A stretch of 64,000 bases of DNA from Casuarius casuarius (taxonomy: Eukaryota; Chordata; Aves; Casuariiformes; Casuariidae). The stretch lies in NCBI GenBank assembly GCA_003342895.1, contig PTFA01000305.1:124001-188000 (forward strand). Reading direction: 5' to 3'. The notes beneath the pieces were generated by a model. The model did no database searches. It was not told the DNA's origin and saw only the letters and a program-made list of their open reading frames with translations. This document shows positions 41,031 to 53,380 of the stretch, piece by piece (the first letter of the stretch is position 1; every line of letters starts with the position of its first letter). The position numbers and the translations under genes are program-made.

Positions 41031-43145
41031 CATGCCAGACTTATTAAATGTCGATGCACGCGCTGTTCTGGACCCGCACAGATGCAGAAGTTCGGATGTT
41101 CTGCAAGGCAAGTGCTGCAAAATTCAGCATACGGATTAGGCTCACGTAGTCTGCCTGGTCACCTGCAGAGCTACACAACTAGTCTGCTGCGAGTGTGTAC
41201 TGCATGCCTGCTATATGCCCTGCACAGAATCCTCTGCTACTTATCTGCTTTGAGGTTAAGCAAGGCTCATGAAACTTCTGGAATTGTGAATCCAACTAAA
41301 TGCTAGTACCGAATATTTCATTCACATCATTGTCCTCAAAGGCGGCCACTAATTCTGATGAGGAGAGTAGCAGGGAATTATTCCAAATTCTCCCCTGCCC
41401 CCGTTATTAAATCCGATGTTCTACAAATTCTCCTGCGTTCTGACTGTGTGGAGACCAGGGCTATCATGCCATTCCTCAGAAGAAAATGAATGGCAAGGCA
41501 AGCCTTAGCTGGAAAACTGTGACTAGCTGTCTAATATATAACCTCTGGCTAATTCGTTGCTTCTTAATGGGGCTGAGGGAGGGGATGTAGAGTCTGCAAA
41601 AGGTTTCAGGTAGGACCAATTCTTATGTTCTTCATGTTCAGGATGAAGAACCACCATGGAGTCAAACGAAGGCAAAAAGTGGGAGCAAGGCTGATTTGCA
41701 CTCTAAGGAGAAAGAAGCTGGTGTCTTGTAGGGGCTTACACTGGAGCTGTGGAAAGGACTTTAATCCACTGAAAGCAAAGAGACGATTACCACAGTGGAA
41801 GAGAAGATTGTTCTTAGAGAAGGTGAAAGGTGACAGCTACTCAATGTAATGGTCTTTAAGCAGTAATATTGTGATTCTATTTCACAGAATAACCTTTAGC
41901 AGAAAACAACAATTAATTCATCCAATTTGTAGAGGCGAGTATAGATAAAGCAACCCTTACAGGACAGTATTTCTCTCTCTCTTTCTCCATGTATGTATGT
42001 TACTGCCTATATATACCAACATGCACACACAAATTTGAGGAGTAGAGAAAACTGAAAACTACATGAGGATCACATAATCAAACTTATTTCTAGACAAAAA
42101 GTTGTTTCTTTCACATCAAAGGCAATTTTTAGAGGTGAGATAGTGCATTTTCTCCAAGCAGAAAAACAGATAGTGAACCACAAGGACTTTTCCACTGCTA
42201 ACTGTCTCGCTTCTACGAAAATTAGTAAATAAATTGGATAATGAAAATCTACTTCTTTATGCATTGAAGATGTTCTCTTCATCTGATTTACCTTCATCTG
42301 ATGGAGATACATTGAGTAAAGGGAGGTATTATTAGAAATGCATTCTGTTAGGAAATATTTGAATTTGAAATTAAATCCTGTGCTAAACTTCTCAAGGAAG
42401 TATCTACCTTCACTGAAGTCTTTTCAGGCCCCTACTTATTTCTACTTTAAACTTCTCACTGATTGTACTTTAAGCTCCATCAGTGAATGTAAATGGGATT
42501 TCACTATACGTTTAGTGCATTCAAACATTCTTTGTTACAGTTCCCACCCTGCTGCATTATGTGAGCTCTGCCACGGAAGTCCAGCAGTCGGTTTGTTTTC
42601 TGCTATTAATAAAAGAACCTACTTTTCCCCACTTCTTTGAAGAAGTTGAAAGAGCTACATGTTAGTGGGGGAGGTGATGGGGAACAGACTGTGGTGTAAT
42701 CCCCAAACGCAAATGCTGTCTAGATTAGAAACCTCCCTGAAGAAAATTTACAAATGCTAAGACTGTGCTTTTTGTGTGATGAACACTAGAGCAATAACTT
42801 AGCCGCATACTGGGTTCTGCCTAACGCTTAAGGAGCCTACTAGGTGAAAAGAATTAAATGAAAAAAAAAATCTTCCAGTTGGCTCTGTGCCGATGCCATC
42901 CAACCCTTTCAGTATCCAGTGACTTACTAAGGGAACTATTTTCATTTGTATTTCATCGCTGAGGTATCTTAATATAATACTTAGGAATCTGTTAAAGTAA
43001 AAACCACCAAATGGGATTTACACATTGTCAGTGTTTTTACATCGTCCAGGAAAAGCTTAATTAAAGGGGTAGGACATGTCTCTGCTCAATAGCTGTTTTT
43101 CCTTCATACCTTCCCATGCACAACACAAGCCCACATCTAAGAAAA

Positions 43146-43167
43146 GGGGGTTGGGGGGTGGTGGTGG
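43146..43167 (+). repeat. G-rich tract
   Basis: G5-TT-G6 followed by TGGTGGTGG. Two long G runs and three GG steps could support a weak or two-layer G-quadruplex on the plus strand. Confidence 0.6.
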
Positions 43168-43966
43168 AAGAAAGCCACCCAAAACCAAAACCAAAAATAC
43201 CAGCCCTCAACTAAAGAGCACAACCTTGATGATTTGCTTTGCCATATAAATAAAGAAACAGGCTCCTCGCAGAGAATCAGTTGTAACAGCTACCAGAAGA
43301 AAAAGGAATATTATCTGCCTTTTTCCCTACAGGATACTTCTATTGTTAAAACTAATTACTGTATCTAGTTTCTCATGCAATTACAGACAAATCCTTAATT
43401 CCTAAATAAGCAAGAACAAGAGTAAAGATAGCAAACCCAAAAGCCGAGCAGATAAACTTTAGTGTATAATCAACTGGATGATTCCATGATGAATTTTAAA
43501 TCCAACTTATTAGCTTAAAAATGTTTATAAAGATGAAATAATTCTATCAGTGTTGATCTTAGCAATCTTATGTTCACTTACTCTCAAGAGCTTCCACAGT
43601 CCATCCACCTGTTACTCAGACACTGTAAGTAAAATATAGCTTTACATACAAATTAATATAACTAGATTAATGCACTTCATCCTGTAAGAATAACTCTAGT
43701 ATTGCAGAGGAATGGAACGATGCAGCAATGAGCAAACTCTGAAGATGCCTATTGTAAGTATCAAACAACAAAAAATTTTAACAAGGAGACAAATGTCTCT
43801 GACAGACACATTGTTTAGACAAAAATACTTCAAATGAACATAACAAAATAACTCTATTTTTAATTGCGTGATACAGCCTCAGCTGGCATTTTTATAGGAT
43901 CCCAGATTTTTTTCTGTGTGTGTTGCATATATCTATCTGACTAGCTAGCTTGCTATAGAGAGTTGT

Positions 43967-43997
43967 GTGTGGGGGGGGCGGGCGGTTGGTTTGGGTT
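43967..43997 (+). repeat. GT and G-rich tract with a G8 run
   Basis: GTGTG leads into G8, then C, GGG, CGG, TTGG, TTTGGG and a T11 run. The last loop is about 10 bases, so this falls just outside the usual G-quadruplex rule but could still fold using two-layer steps. Confidence 0.6.
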
Positions 43998-45045
43998 TTT
44001 TTTTTTGTGGGCTACAGTTCCTAAGAGGAGATGACTGCATTTCAGTGTGAAATTAAGCACCCAGTCAGGAACTGAGCATAATCATCATAGGGACAAATCA
44101 AAGTGATGGCTACATTTACTGCCTACAGAAATTTTTCCTGCACTGCATATTAACACACTGAAAATGTTGTGTTAGCTGAACGTGAATGTGCTGTTTTTCA
44201 TTACCAATGTAAATGGATAACATCTTCTGTTAAACTTCATTGACATATTTCATCAAATGAATGGAAAAATGCCCCAAAATGTGATAATTGTAGATTCTTG
44301 TTATACGACTTAGAGTAAAATATGCTTTTCTCTAATTCTAACAGTAATTAACTTGGATTAGAATTCCCCTGACTTATGTAACAGTCTACACTGTATTAAT
44401 GGATCTTAGCGTCTATATGGTTTGAAAAGAAACCCTGTCCTATATATGTAACATTATATTAAGGTGCTAAAGACTTACAGGTTAATGAAAAGTATTGATC
44501 AAATCACTCTAGCTTGATCTATAAGCATTCTTTTATTTAGGTTTAAAAGGAAATGGTGTCTTGCTGAAACTTAAAATGCTTTAAAAATGAAGCTTTGGAA
44601 AATTGTTGCATCTCCCATGAAGACTAAAAATTAAAATAGACAATTATCATAATAATAACCCAATTGTACATGGCAGACAAAAGAAAAGCTAATACTTTCC
44701 TCTGCTTTTTGACTGATGTTTTGTTGGGCTGTAGCTAAACAGCACTTTAAGTTGACAGTAAATTAGCAAACAATATGAGGGAGGAAAAAAGAAAGAAAAT
44801 CATGCAGGGGTTAAGATGTTTATGTAAAACAGTGATTTTCCTTTTTAAAATTAAAACGTACAAATAAGCTGGTGTCACAGACTAGGTGATCCTTCATTTC
44901 CACCGCATTGAGCAGGCTCACATCAGCAGCAGACAGCCGTTAATATATGCGTCTGGCTCAGTCTGGTCTACCAACTAGGAATTCATCGAATTGTTAATAT
45001 CATTCCTTTTTTGTATGCACCACACATCATTTTCACACTCTCTCT

Positions 45046-45055
45046 CCCCCCCCCC
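45046..45055. repeat. C10 homopolymer after a CT tract
   Basis: CTCTCTCT-like sequence passes into ten C and then TTT. A low-complexity pyrimidine tract. Confidence 0.9.
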
Positions 45056-48000
45056 TTTGCAAGAGGTTGTGTTTTGGCTTTTTGTTTTTGTTGTAGCACA
45101 AGCTGATTACCCCAAAATCACATATTAAATAGCGTTTAAAAGCATTTTGTACTGAAACAGGAAAAGTCATATATAAACGAATACATTGAAATTCTATACG
45201 CATATCTTGGCAGAGTATACAAAAGATGCTTTCTGTTTATTTGAGCTAATAGAGAGAGGTCTCGCATGCTGTCGACGTGTAAACAAGCCTGCTTTCTGCA
45301 GGGTGTCTGTAGGCATTGTCACGTAGTCCTAGGAGAGGGAAACATCTTGTTGATCCTGATAGGAGTTCTGCCTGAGCGAAGCTCCCCTCCGTCCTCCTCT
45401 GCCCCACCATAAGGACCTTGATGTGTACCAGAGGCTGGTTTTGCTGCGTTGAAGCTGGGGAAGAAGAGGAAGGAGGGGAAAAAGGGAGGCCGTGGACCAA
45501 CTTTTTCATCTCAATGGCAAGGGGCAGCAGTGAGTACTATGGGCAGAGAGGAACCACTATAGCTATCCCAATTCAAGTGTTAGTGCAGAGGCAGTGCTGA
45601 ATATTCATGGCTTTTGCTGTAGCACCAAATAAGCCAGGTAGGGATTTTTAATGATTCGTTTTATTCCCACTCTCACTGCAGAGCAAAAAATATTTGAAAT
45701 CATTAGATTGTTAGTTCCTGGCTGAGACAGACATTTGACACTACAGTTTCACCTTCATGTGTGCAGCATTAAATGCAAAATGGGTTCAGAGTACTGTGAA
45801 CATCCACATGCAAGAAAATTTTGCTGATTCAAAAATAAATGCCATGAAAATGTTTAAGTGTACAGACATATACACTGTATATCTGATTGAATCTACCAGG
45901 ATTTTTGTTTTGATAAATAATATGCATAATTTAAATTGTATATCAACATGTATAAACCTACACACAGTATAGCTTTATCTCATTAAATAGCTTGAATGAA
46001 CAGAATACATGTTCACCTGCTCAGTACCTTAAATATACTCTTTTAAGTAACAAAAGCTATCATATATAATACAAGTCAGTTGTTACCAGTGTGCTTCATC
46101 AGTGTTAACACCTAGTTGGGTACATCAGTTTTGCATATTTTGCACAGATTTAGACCTACATCACTAACATTACCTAAATAGAAATCAATGTGAGATAACA
46201 TATCTGTGTTAAAATAATTACATCTATGTCCAAATGTTTGCAAATAGCTCTTTTGAGTGTTCTGAGTATGAGGGATTGAGAGTTTATGAAGAAAAGAATT
46301 GCATCTTTACCAGGAACTGTATCAGCATTGTAATTGTCAAGAAAATATTTTTATGATGGTTTAAAGATTAAGGATTTAAAGATTAAAGATTTTATCTTGA
46401 GCAACTTGAAAACTACATAGGAGTACATAGTTTCTGTCTCTTAAGAAAACAAGACAAGAAAATGCATTATACTAACAGATAAGAACAATTTATTTTAACA
46501 ATAGTATTGATGCTTACAATAAAACACAATTCCTCCCACACAAGTGGAAAAAATATACTGCAGCCAAAATACCACTTCTGAAATGAACAAATAGTTTAGA
46601 TGTTTCATCTGTGTGAAGCCTTTGTCTCAGTGAAGCCTGATGTAGCAACAAGGTCCTGCAACATCTTGGGTTAGAAACAGGAAACAGAAAGCTTAATCAT
46701 GCCTAACCCACAGATAAAATATTAAGAAACACAAATCAATTTCTGTGTTGTAGATCAGAAGTTCAAGATTAATGAACGGTGCAGAGAAACTTCTGTCCTG
46801 TTAAATCTTCTTCTGCAAAGTCAGTGAAGTACTTAACACATGGGGGACAACGTAAAGGTCACTCTGTTTTTGCCAGCGGGGGGAAAAAAATGCAAAAAGT
46901 GCCAAAGAGGCTAGAAGTTGACCTCAGTTTTAGAGTATTGCCGGCTCTGGTCAAATGAATCTGTACCAGAAATGTGGGCAATTTTGTGTGCGAAGAGATT
47001 TTAATGCTGTAGTATGATTTTCACACTGACTTTCCCCATCGCATTAAAATGTAAATTAAACGAGAGAAAATTTTCAGTGTCGTATTGTGTTCTCACTTAG
47101 ACAAAGAAAAATGATGGCAACTAATTATAAAATACTCTCTGTCCTATATTACAGGAAAAACTAAGCAACAGTTTTCCTGCAGACTGAAATCGTTATTCAA
47201 ACAACAATGGAATGAATGTTTTCTAGGCCTCAAACATCAATGTTTATGTTCTACGTTTTAAAAGTTAATTAAATGCTGTAACAACGTAGCTGAAAATATA
47301 CTTTGTAGTAATTATCTACCAGAATGGTCTGTAATAATAATAACAATACGGTTGAAAGCCTTTTGTATATTTTAGGATACACTATATTTTAGTGGGTTTT
47401 TTTCTTTTTTTGAGATACAAACCGGCATTAAGTTAAAATTTAAACTCTAAATGATACACGGAATCCAGTCCAGTTTTCGAAACATACAGATCTGTAGCAT
47501 CTTAATGTTGCACAATGGTAACAGCTTTTTTTCTTTTAGGAACAGTTCTGCTGCTTAACATTTGAAATAGGTATATTTTCCTCTTCCCCTCCCAGACAGG
47601 AAAAACTCCTTTGATTCTCTAAATTCGGCAGAGAAACAATCAAAGTCCAAAGCTGCTGGTTCCCCTCCGCCTAGGTCCCAAGAGCCTGACTTGTGATTGC
47701 TGCTAAAAAACCTCACAAGTTAGGGTCTCAGGGACTAGGAAAAGTCCAATACGATCCAGTAGAATTCGTCTTCAAATAATCTGAACTGCTTAGTTGTCAT
47801 AATCGCTGTCAGGAAAACTTCCATTGCCATGGTTAAAAAAAAAAAACCAAAACAAAAAACAAAAAACCAACAACCCCTCCTTCCCCCAAAATAAACACAC
47901 CACAGTTTCAAGTAGGGGGCAGAAAAGATCAAATAAGCAGGCAACACACATACGTACATTCAAGACAATGTATCAGCTGACTGAACAGACTTAAGAGTAT

Positions 48001-48669
48001 ATTCCTTAACTTTTGAAAAGAAAAACAACAAAGACCTCAGGAAAAATCTTCACTGCCTCGATTCACTAGAAGCCATATTTCATTACATCGGAAGGAAGAG
48101 TCTAAAAATGGGTTAAAATCAGCTTCCAGCAGATTTGTACAGTAACAGTTTTATTCTATTGCCCTTAATGCCTTAAAGAAGGATTAAATGCTTGTTAAGG
48201 GGCTAATTGAAATATTTCCCCATTATACTTTTAGTCTTACTGTTAAGGTGGGCCCTAGGTTACACAGTGCTTTAAACCTATTCACGATGCAAGGATAACC
48301 TTTGGGTGTGCATTTACTTTTTGCCTCTTCCCCTATTCAACATTTAATCCTTCTACAGACGGTTAGTAAAAGCTTCTTCCTTTCCAATGCCAAAACTAGC
48401 TTTCGCTCCATAAACTGTAGAAAACATTGACATGCAGAGATTGTTGTCACTTGAACCAGATTACTCAAAGCACACATAACTTTCAAATACTGTCGATACA
48501 GTAAGAAGAAATGATTGGATTTCCCAAATAATTTTGTTCTGAAGCCGAACACTTTTAGTGGCACGACCACAATCCTGAAATACTTTCGCATTCATTCTCC
48601 TCCGATCTTTAGGCTTGTTTGCAGAACGAAAAAGAAAATTTCTACTTTAGGGACAGGATCCACGGTGGC

Positions 48670-48686
48670 TTTTTTTTTTTTTTTTT
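48670..48686. repeat. Poly(T) run, 17 bases
   Basis: Seventeen consecutive T. It could be the A tail of a minus-strand retroposon, but the adjoining sequence (plus side, 48690 onward) was not recognised as one. Confidence 0.85.
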
Positions 48687-48901
48687 CCATCAGAACCCAG
48701 AGCAAAAGAAACAGCAGCCATAAAGGTCCTAGCCACTGGAGCAGATTCTGGTATAGAAAACTCAGTGGTCTTCGGGAAGCCGTTCAGCTTTAAAAAGGAA
48801 AAAAGAGAAGGGGGGGGGAGAATTAGAATCTCTGCTAGCAGAACAGGTGAATCATCCATTTACAAGTAAGCTGTAGAGAGCTGCACCGAAGAAAAGATTT
48901 G

Positions 48902-48924
48902 CCCGCACCCCCCACCCCCACCCC
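48902..48924 (-). promoter_or_regulatory. Candidate G-quadruplex / i-motif
   Basis: The plus strand reads CCC-GCA-C6-A-C5-A-C4. On the minus strand this is four G runs of at least three with loops of 1, 1 and 3 bases, which satisfies the standard G-quadruplex rule with very short loops and predicts a stable structure. Such motifs are enriched near promoters and 5' untranslated regions. Whether any transcript covers this one is unknown. Confidence 0.7.
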
Positions 48925-49094
48925 TGCCATTCACCCTCCCCTCCAGAATGTTACTTCAGATTTCAGAACATTTTGGATAATTTAAAATATTTTAGTTGAT
49001 GATATAATGCAACATTCTATAAGAGCCGTTCCTTTGTCACTGTGCACCATTCAATCAGTTATGCCTCAGACACAAAATAGTTAAACGAAACAAA

Positions 49095-49127
49095 ATATAT
49101 ATATATATGAAAGAGAGAGAGAGAGAT
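49095..49127. repeat. Compound (AT)n-(GA)n microsatellite
   Basis: An ATATAT block of about 14 bases is followed, after GAA, by a GAGAGA block of about 15 bases. Confidence 0.85.
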
Positions 49128-49245
49128 AATGTATAGCAGTCCCTAGATTTCATTCAATTTCTTTTTCTAAAGCTGATCATGATTTAACAAACAATTTTGA
49201 CCACAGCTTTCAAATCAATAATTAGAATGAAAAATCTCTCCCCTC

Positions 49246-49253
49246 TATAAATA
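49246..49253 (+). promoter_or_regulatory. TATA-box-like word
   Basis: TATAAATA with a C-rich upstream flank (CTCCCCTC) fits the core promoter consensus. Matches like this are common by chance in AT-rich DNA, and no start site or exon could be confirmed downstream. Confidence 0.2.
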
Positions 49254-49418
49254 TGACATTAACATAATTATACCACCCCCATCGCATAGACCCATCCTCT
49301 TTAGGGAATACATCTGATGCTCTGAAGATGGAAATCAGTCAGATTTTAGTTGCTCTCAAACGTACCTTTGCTTCTCACTGACTGACTGGCTTTACCTTCC
49401 ATGCACACGCACAGTCAC

Positions 49419-49453
49419 TAACACACACACACACACACACATACACATGCGCG

Positions 49454-49494
<41 letters not shown>
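49419..49494. repeat. Compound (CA)n-(GC)n-(CA)n microsatellite
   Basis: About 75 bases are almost perfectly alternating purine and pyrimidine: a CA block, a short ATACACAT interruption, a GC block of about 12 bases, then a CA block of about 32 bases. GC and CA dinucleotide repeats are the classic Z-DNA-forming sequences. The length is expected to be polymorphic between individuals. Confidence 0.95.
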
Positions 49495-49499
<5 letters not shown>

Positions 49500-49637
49500 C
49501 AAGGCAAAGCAGCGGATGCTGACTCAGAGCAGTTGTGTGTGGAGGGGGTGGTATCGGCTGGTATTTTCACTGCACTCATCATTAACATTAACTCACTCTC
49601 TAGCATCCACCCTCTCTCAGACCTGCTGGACTGCAGC

Positions 49638-49645
49638 ATTTGCAT
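49638..49645 (+). promoter_or_regulatory. Perfect octamer word (POU-factor site) beside a TGACG half-site
   Basis: ATTTGCAT overlaps TGCATGACG, pairing a perfect octamer with a CRE/AP-1-type half-site. About two octamer words are expected by chance in 64 kb, so only the local setting (next to the microsatellite and donor-like sites) gives it any weight. Confidence 0.25.
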
Positions 49646-49897
49646 GACGCTGTCACTCTAGCCCTTGTGGGTCAGATGTTAGAAGAAAAAAAAGCCTCAA
49701 GGCTCTCATAAGAAATGCCTTCATTTCTTCCAAAGGGTCCCTCTTCTTATTTTTCCACCTTTCTACTTCCTCTGTTGCTGTGTCTCAGTTGTTTGACATC
49801 TTTCCGGAAGAAAATGTCTTGAGCTGCAATAAGCCAGTAGTCAGTCGGTCCTCCCCTCACCTCACACTCCTATTCCCACCCCCTTTTTTTCCTAATC

Positions 49898-49898
49898 N
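49898..49898. other. Single ambiguous base
   Basis: One N follows a T-rich tract after a C5 run. A sequencing ambiguity, not a gap. Confidence 0.95.
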
Positions 49899-50206
49899 AT
49901 AAGACAGATCTCCAAATGCAGTTGTGAAAACAGGCTCTGACACACAGACTTTCATCCTCGATCCTCTGCCTCAGGAATAGCAGGCAACCCAGGCTCACAC
50001 GTGATGTTGAGAGAAATAATGCCAGTAATTCTTGAACAGTCTTAGGAGTTTATTCTACGCCTTCTTCATTTTTTCCCCTGCTTCAATAAATACTGGTGGG
50101 AAGGACACACTAGCTCTCAAAAGCTATGAGGATTCATTTCTTTGAAAGTAATGAACAGTAAAAAAGAGCACTATTAATCTTACTCAAAATTAACGTTATC
50201 TTTTAT

Positions 50207-50217
50207 CCCCCCCCCCC
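50207..50217. repeat. C11 homopolymer
   Basis: Eleven consecutive C followed by GCA. A low-complexity tract within the candidate regulatory block. Confidence 0.9.
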
Positions 50218-51207
50218 GCATTGTGCTCTCTATAAGTAGGAATTGTCTCGTAGCCAAAACACTGCCAGGGTCTGAATCACCAATCACAGCGCTGAAATCC
50301 TCAGTTTCTGGACTTCAATCAGTATTTAACTGGACTTAGTCTTTTTTTTTATATTTTAGACTTTATAATTAAAAAAAGAAGCTGTTTGCGTCAGAGAGAG
50401 TCTCGTTGGAGAACAATGGCAATGCACACGCACACGCAACCATACAAAATACTGAATATGCATGTTTGAGCTCCGCTTGTATATTTATCTATAAGTTATT
50501 TATTCTGTGTTGGTAGAATAGTTTGTGCATACACATGTACATCAAATACACACACACAAACTCAGGATGCATATAGAAAATATCTAGTACAAAGCAAAGC
50601 ACGAAGGTTGTAAACTGAAACACAGGCACAAGCTGTATGACAGGCTACGAAAATCTGCAGAGCATAATTACTGTGTGCATTTTCTACCTTGTTCCTTTGT
50701 TCTTATAACAAGGTACTTTAATGACTTACGGTGTTGACAATTTTTCAGCTTTTCCCTTTTTTACGCGAACAGTATTTGTGAATTATTTTCCCAGACAACA
50801 CCACGCCGCTGTGATTCACAGTACAAAAATTATTTACCAAGAGGGGGACAGGTGATACGCAATTCTCCAGCCAATTCTCAGAGCTGCCTGGTGCTGTGGA
50901 AAGCCTCCACTTACCCACCCAGACAGATCCCAGGATGCAGTGCTACACCGCAGCGCCAACCAAGGTAGCCATTTGGCAACGTTGCTGTGGCAGCAAACGG
51001 GGAGGGCATCCACGCGCGGCAAAGTCCCAAAGAAAACACCGCACAAGCCCGAAGTCAAGGCAGAAAGCCCAAACTCTGGGGTCCACACCCCAAGCCCCGG
51101 CCACACACATGTATGACCAGCCATCGTAAAGGTAGTTCATTTCTCATGTAAAGGAAAGAAAAAAAAAAAAGCAGACAATTAGGAAACGGTTAAGTTTGTA
51201 ATCTCAG

Positions 51208-51267
51208 AGGAAGGGAAAGAGAGAGACAGACACACACCCACAGACAGAGACAGAGAGCGAGAGAATG
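51208..51267. repeat. Purine-rich GA/CA low-complexity tract
   Basis: Imperfect GAGA, CAGA and CACA units run for about 60 bases. The strand asymmetry (mostly A and G) could allow triplex or GAGA-factor-type binding, but this is composition only. Confidence 0.8.
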
Positions 51268-53204
51268 CCAAGCATGAGACAACAAAAGCAAGACTGAAAT
51301 CAGATTTGGGAAATGGAAAAAATACAGGATTACAGCATTCAGCCTAGCATTTACGGAGGTATAAAAAAAAAAAAATTAACACATGCACAGCATGGCTTAA
51401 AATACTTATTGCCATCAATAGTCTGTGACGGATGCCGGCTTCTTACTGCTATACGTACATTAGATTGGTCATCGCCTCTTAATCTCCTTTTGCTCAGACC
51501 CATCCATTTTTTGCTGCTCCAGCATCTGTGCCCTTTATGCTTTTTTTCTGTATAGTTACCCACAATACCCTGGATAAATTAATGTCATGACCTCGCTATG
51601 GCTATCAGACAGAAAAAAAAAGTCTACTATTTTAATAATTGAACGTGCGCATACAGCAAACTGCCTACTGATAGCCCAGCTTTGTGGACTGCCTCCAAAA
51701 GCAGCCTTTGCTAGCTCTGCGAATCAGAAACAACAGATGCAAATACTAGCCACAGAGCCCCAGCTCTCTGTCTTGCCTTTTTTTAAGGAAAAAACCTCTC
51801 CAATCTGTGCCATCTCATTTTCCCTGTGTCTGCCTCCTCAATGGTTAAAAACATTAGCCTGCTGAAATTAGAAGCATTTGAATAAAAGCACTAGCGAAAA
51901 GTATAAATGGCTGCATACTCTGGAAATTTATATCCAGACAGTGAGTAGGGAAGAGTACCCAGGTTCAAGTGCTGAGCCTCACTCGGGAGCACCTTTGGGG
52001 CCAGTGGGACTGCAGACTAGATTAAATCAATAGTCGTCTGAAACGAGATGTCGTAATCAATCAGCTCAATTACCACTGTCATAGATCTGGGCTTAAGGTC
52101 TTTCCTGATTCCACTCTTCTAATCATTAACCCTTATACATCCTCAAAATAGAAACTTCTTCTCGCTCTGCTGCCCTACCTTACAGAAACTTAAACTTTGC
52201 TTTTTTTCCCCCTATTTTCCCTTTCCCTTATTTAAAAAATATAAGAACAGGTCAGCAAGGAATGTTTTAAGCACGAATAAGACAAGGTTAGATGCACTCC
52301 TTTAAATGTACCTATTATATATTTGCTGTGTGTGCGCTTATATATTATTATTATGCCCCTGGGAGTGGCTGGGTGGATCAAAGACTGCTGTTTAATTAAC
52401 ATTCAACTCAGCCGTTTCCTTGGAGATTACAAATAGAAGACTAGTTGAATTAGACCAAAGCCGTTCACTCTTTTCAGTAATCCAGTATTAGAGAACTCTT
52501 CTCCCCTCAACCTAGTAAGGAACAACTCATTTCTGGTTAATCAACCGCTAGGAAAATCCATTTTCAGTTTGAGGGTAAGTGTGAAAAGTTGTAAAGACAT
52601 TTTTTTGGAATGCCTGAAATTCACAGAATTGCCCAATCATGTACATTTTGCATCCACAGTACAGAACATCCACACGCAAGGAAGGAAAAGAGAACCATCA
52701 GTTCAAACAGGAGCAGAGCCATTTTAAAATCTTGCCTGTGAGTATTATTTGCAGTATGGAGATTAAAGTTCATCAATTCGACATTTTTATTTTCTGGTGC
52801 AAGTTCCAAAAAGATCAAAAAGCTTTTCATAAAAATGCTTTAGCAATTGTCGCACATCCTTCCTTTCAGTGTCTCAGGAGGAAAGCACGAATCCAAGTTT
52901 TTACTAGATGGTTAGCAGGTATCCAGAAATTTGGTCTCTTAAATTTGATTTATTCTACTGATAGACTCAGATAACAATGGTGAAAGAAAACCCCACTGCA
53001 TTTACAGTTACACTGCTCTCTGCACACAGTGCCTCTGTTTCCAAGCAGAACCACACCTTTTTTAACTGCAGATCTGCTTTCAGCTGCAGAGACCGAAGGC
53101 ACAGCGTCAGCCCGTGCCGCACTATGAATGCCAAACAGCAGAATGAGCCCCTGGGCCTCAGCGATGATATCTGGGGGAGGATTTTTTTGCACTTTTTTTA
53201 GGCA

Positions 53205-53380
53205 CGGGAATGAGAACGAGGCAGCAAATAGCTGTTTCACTTCACAGGCTCAGGCCAGGGGACGCAGGGAACCGCGACACCTGCCCGGCTCGGCCGCGGC
53301 AGGGCTGCGACTGCCGCACACCTCCAAGGGGCTGCGCTGCAGAGTGCTCAGGGAAACCCGTGGCGAGCAGCGCTAGCCAA
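53205..53380. promoter_or_regulatory. Short CpG-dense patch, possible promoter or silencer element
   Basis: I count 14 CpG within about 170 bases (for example CCGCGACA, CTCGGCCGCGGC, CTGCGACTGCCGC, GTGGCGAGCAGCGC), against a near absence of CpG elsewhere in the window. GC is also locally high. The patch is too short for a standard CpG island, but CpG can persist only where DNA stays unmethylated in the germ line or the sequence is young. That makes a small promoter, an alternative first exon or a Polycomb-type element plausible. Frames crossing it show no domain. Confidence 0.45.

Larger units (their letters stand above)
49366..49700 (-). other. Speculative non-coding first exon with splice donor
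   Basis: On the minus strand CAAAG|GTACGT at 49366/49365 and GGAAG|GTAAAG at 49396/49395 both fit the 5' splice-site consensus. Upstream on that strand lies moderately GC-rich sequence with an octamer word and the CA/CG repeat. The short frame starting near 49645 on the minus strand runs into the repeat and translates to Cys-Val repeats, so it is not a credible protein. If transcribed, this would be an untranslated leader exon. No acceptor, coding exon or mapped transcript supports it. Confidence 0.15.

Noticed and set aside
49418..49645. Minus-strand frame ending in Cys-Val repeats
   Set aside because: The repeated residues come from translating the CA/CG microsatellite.
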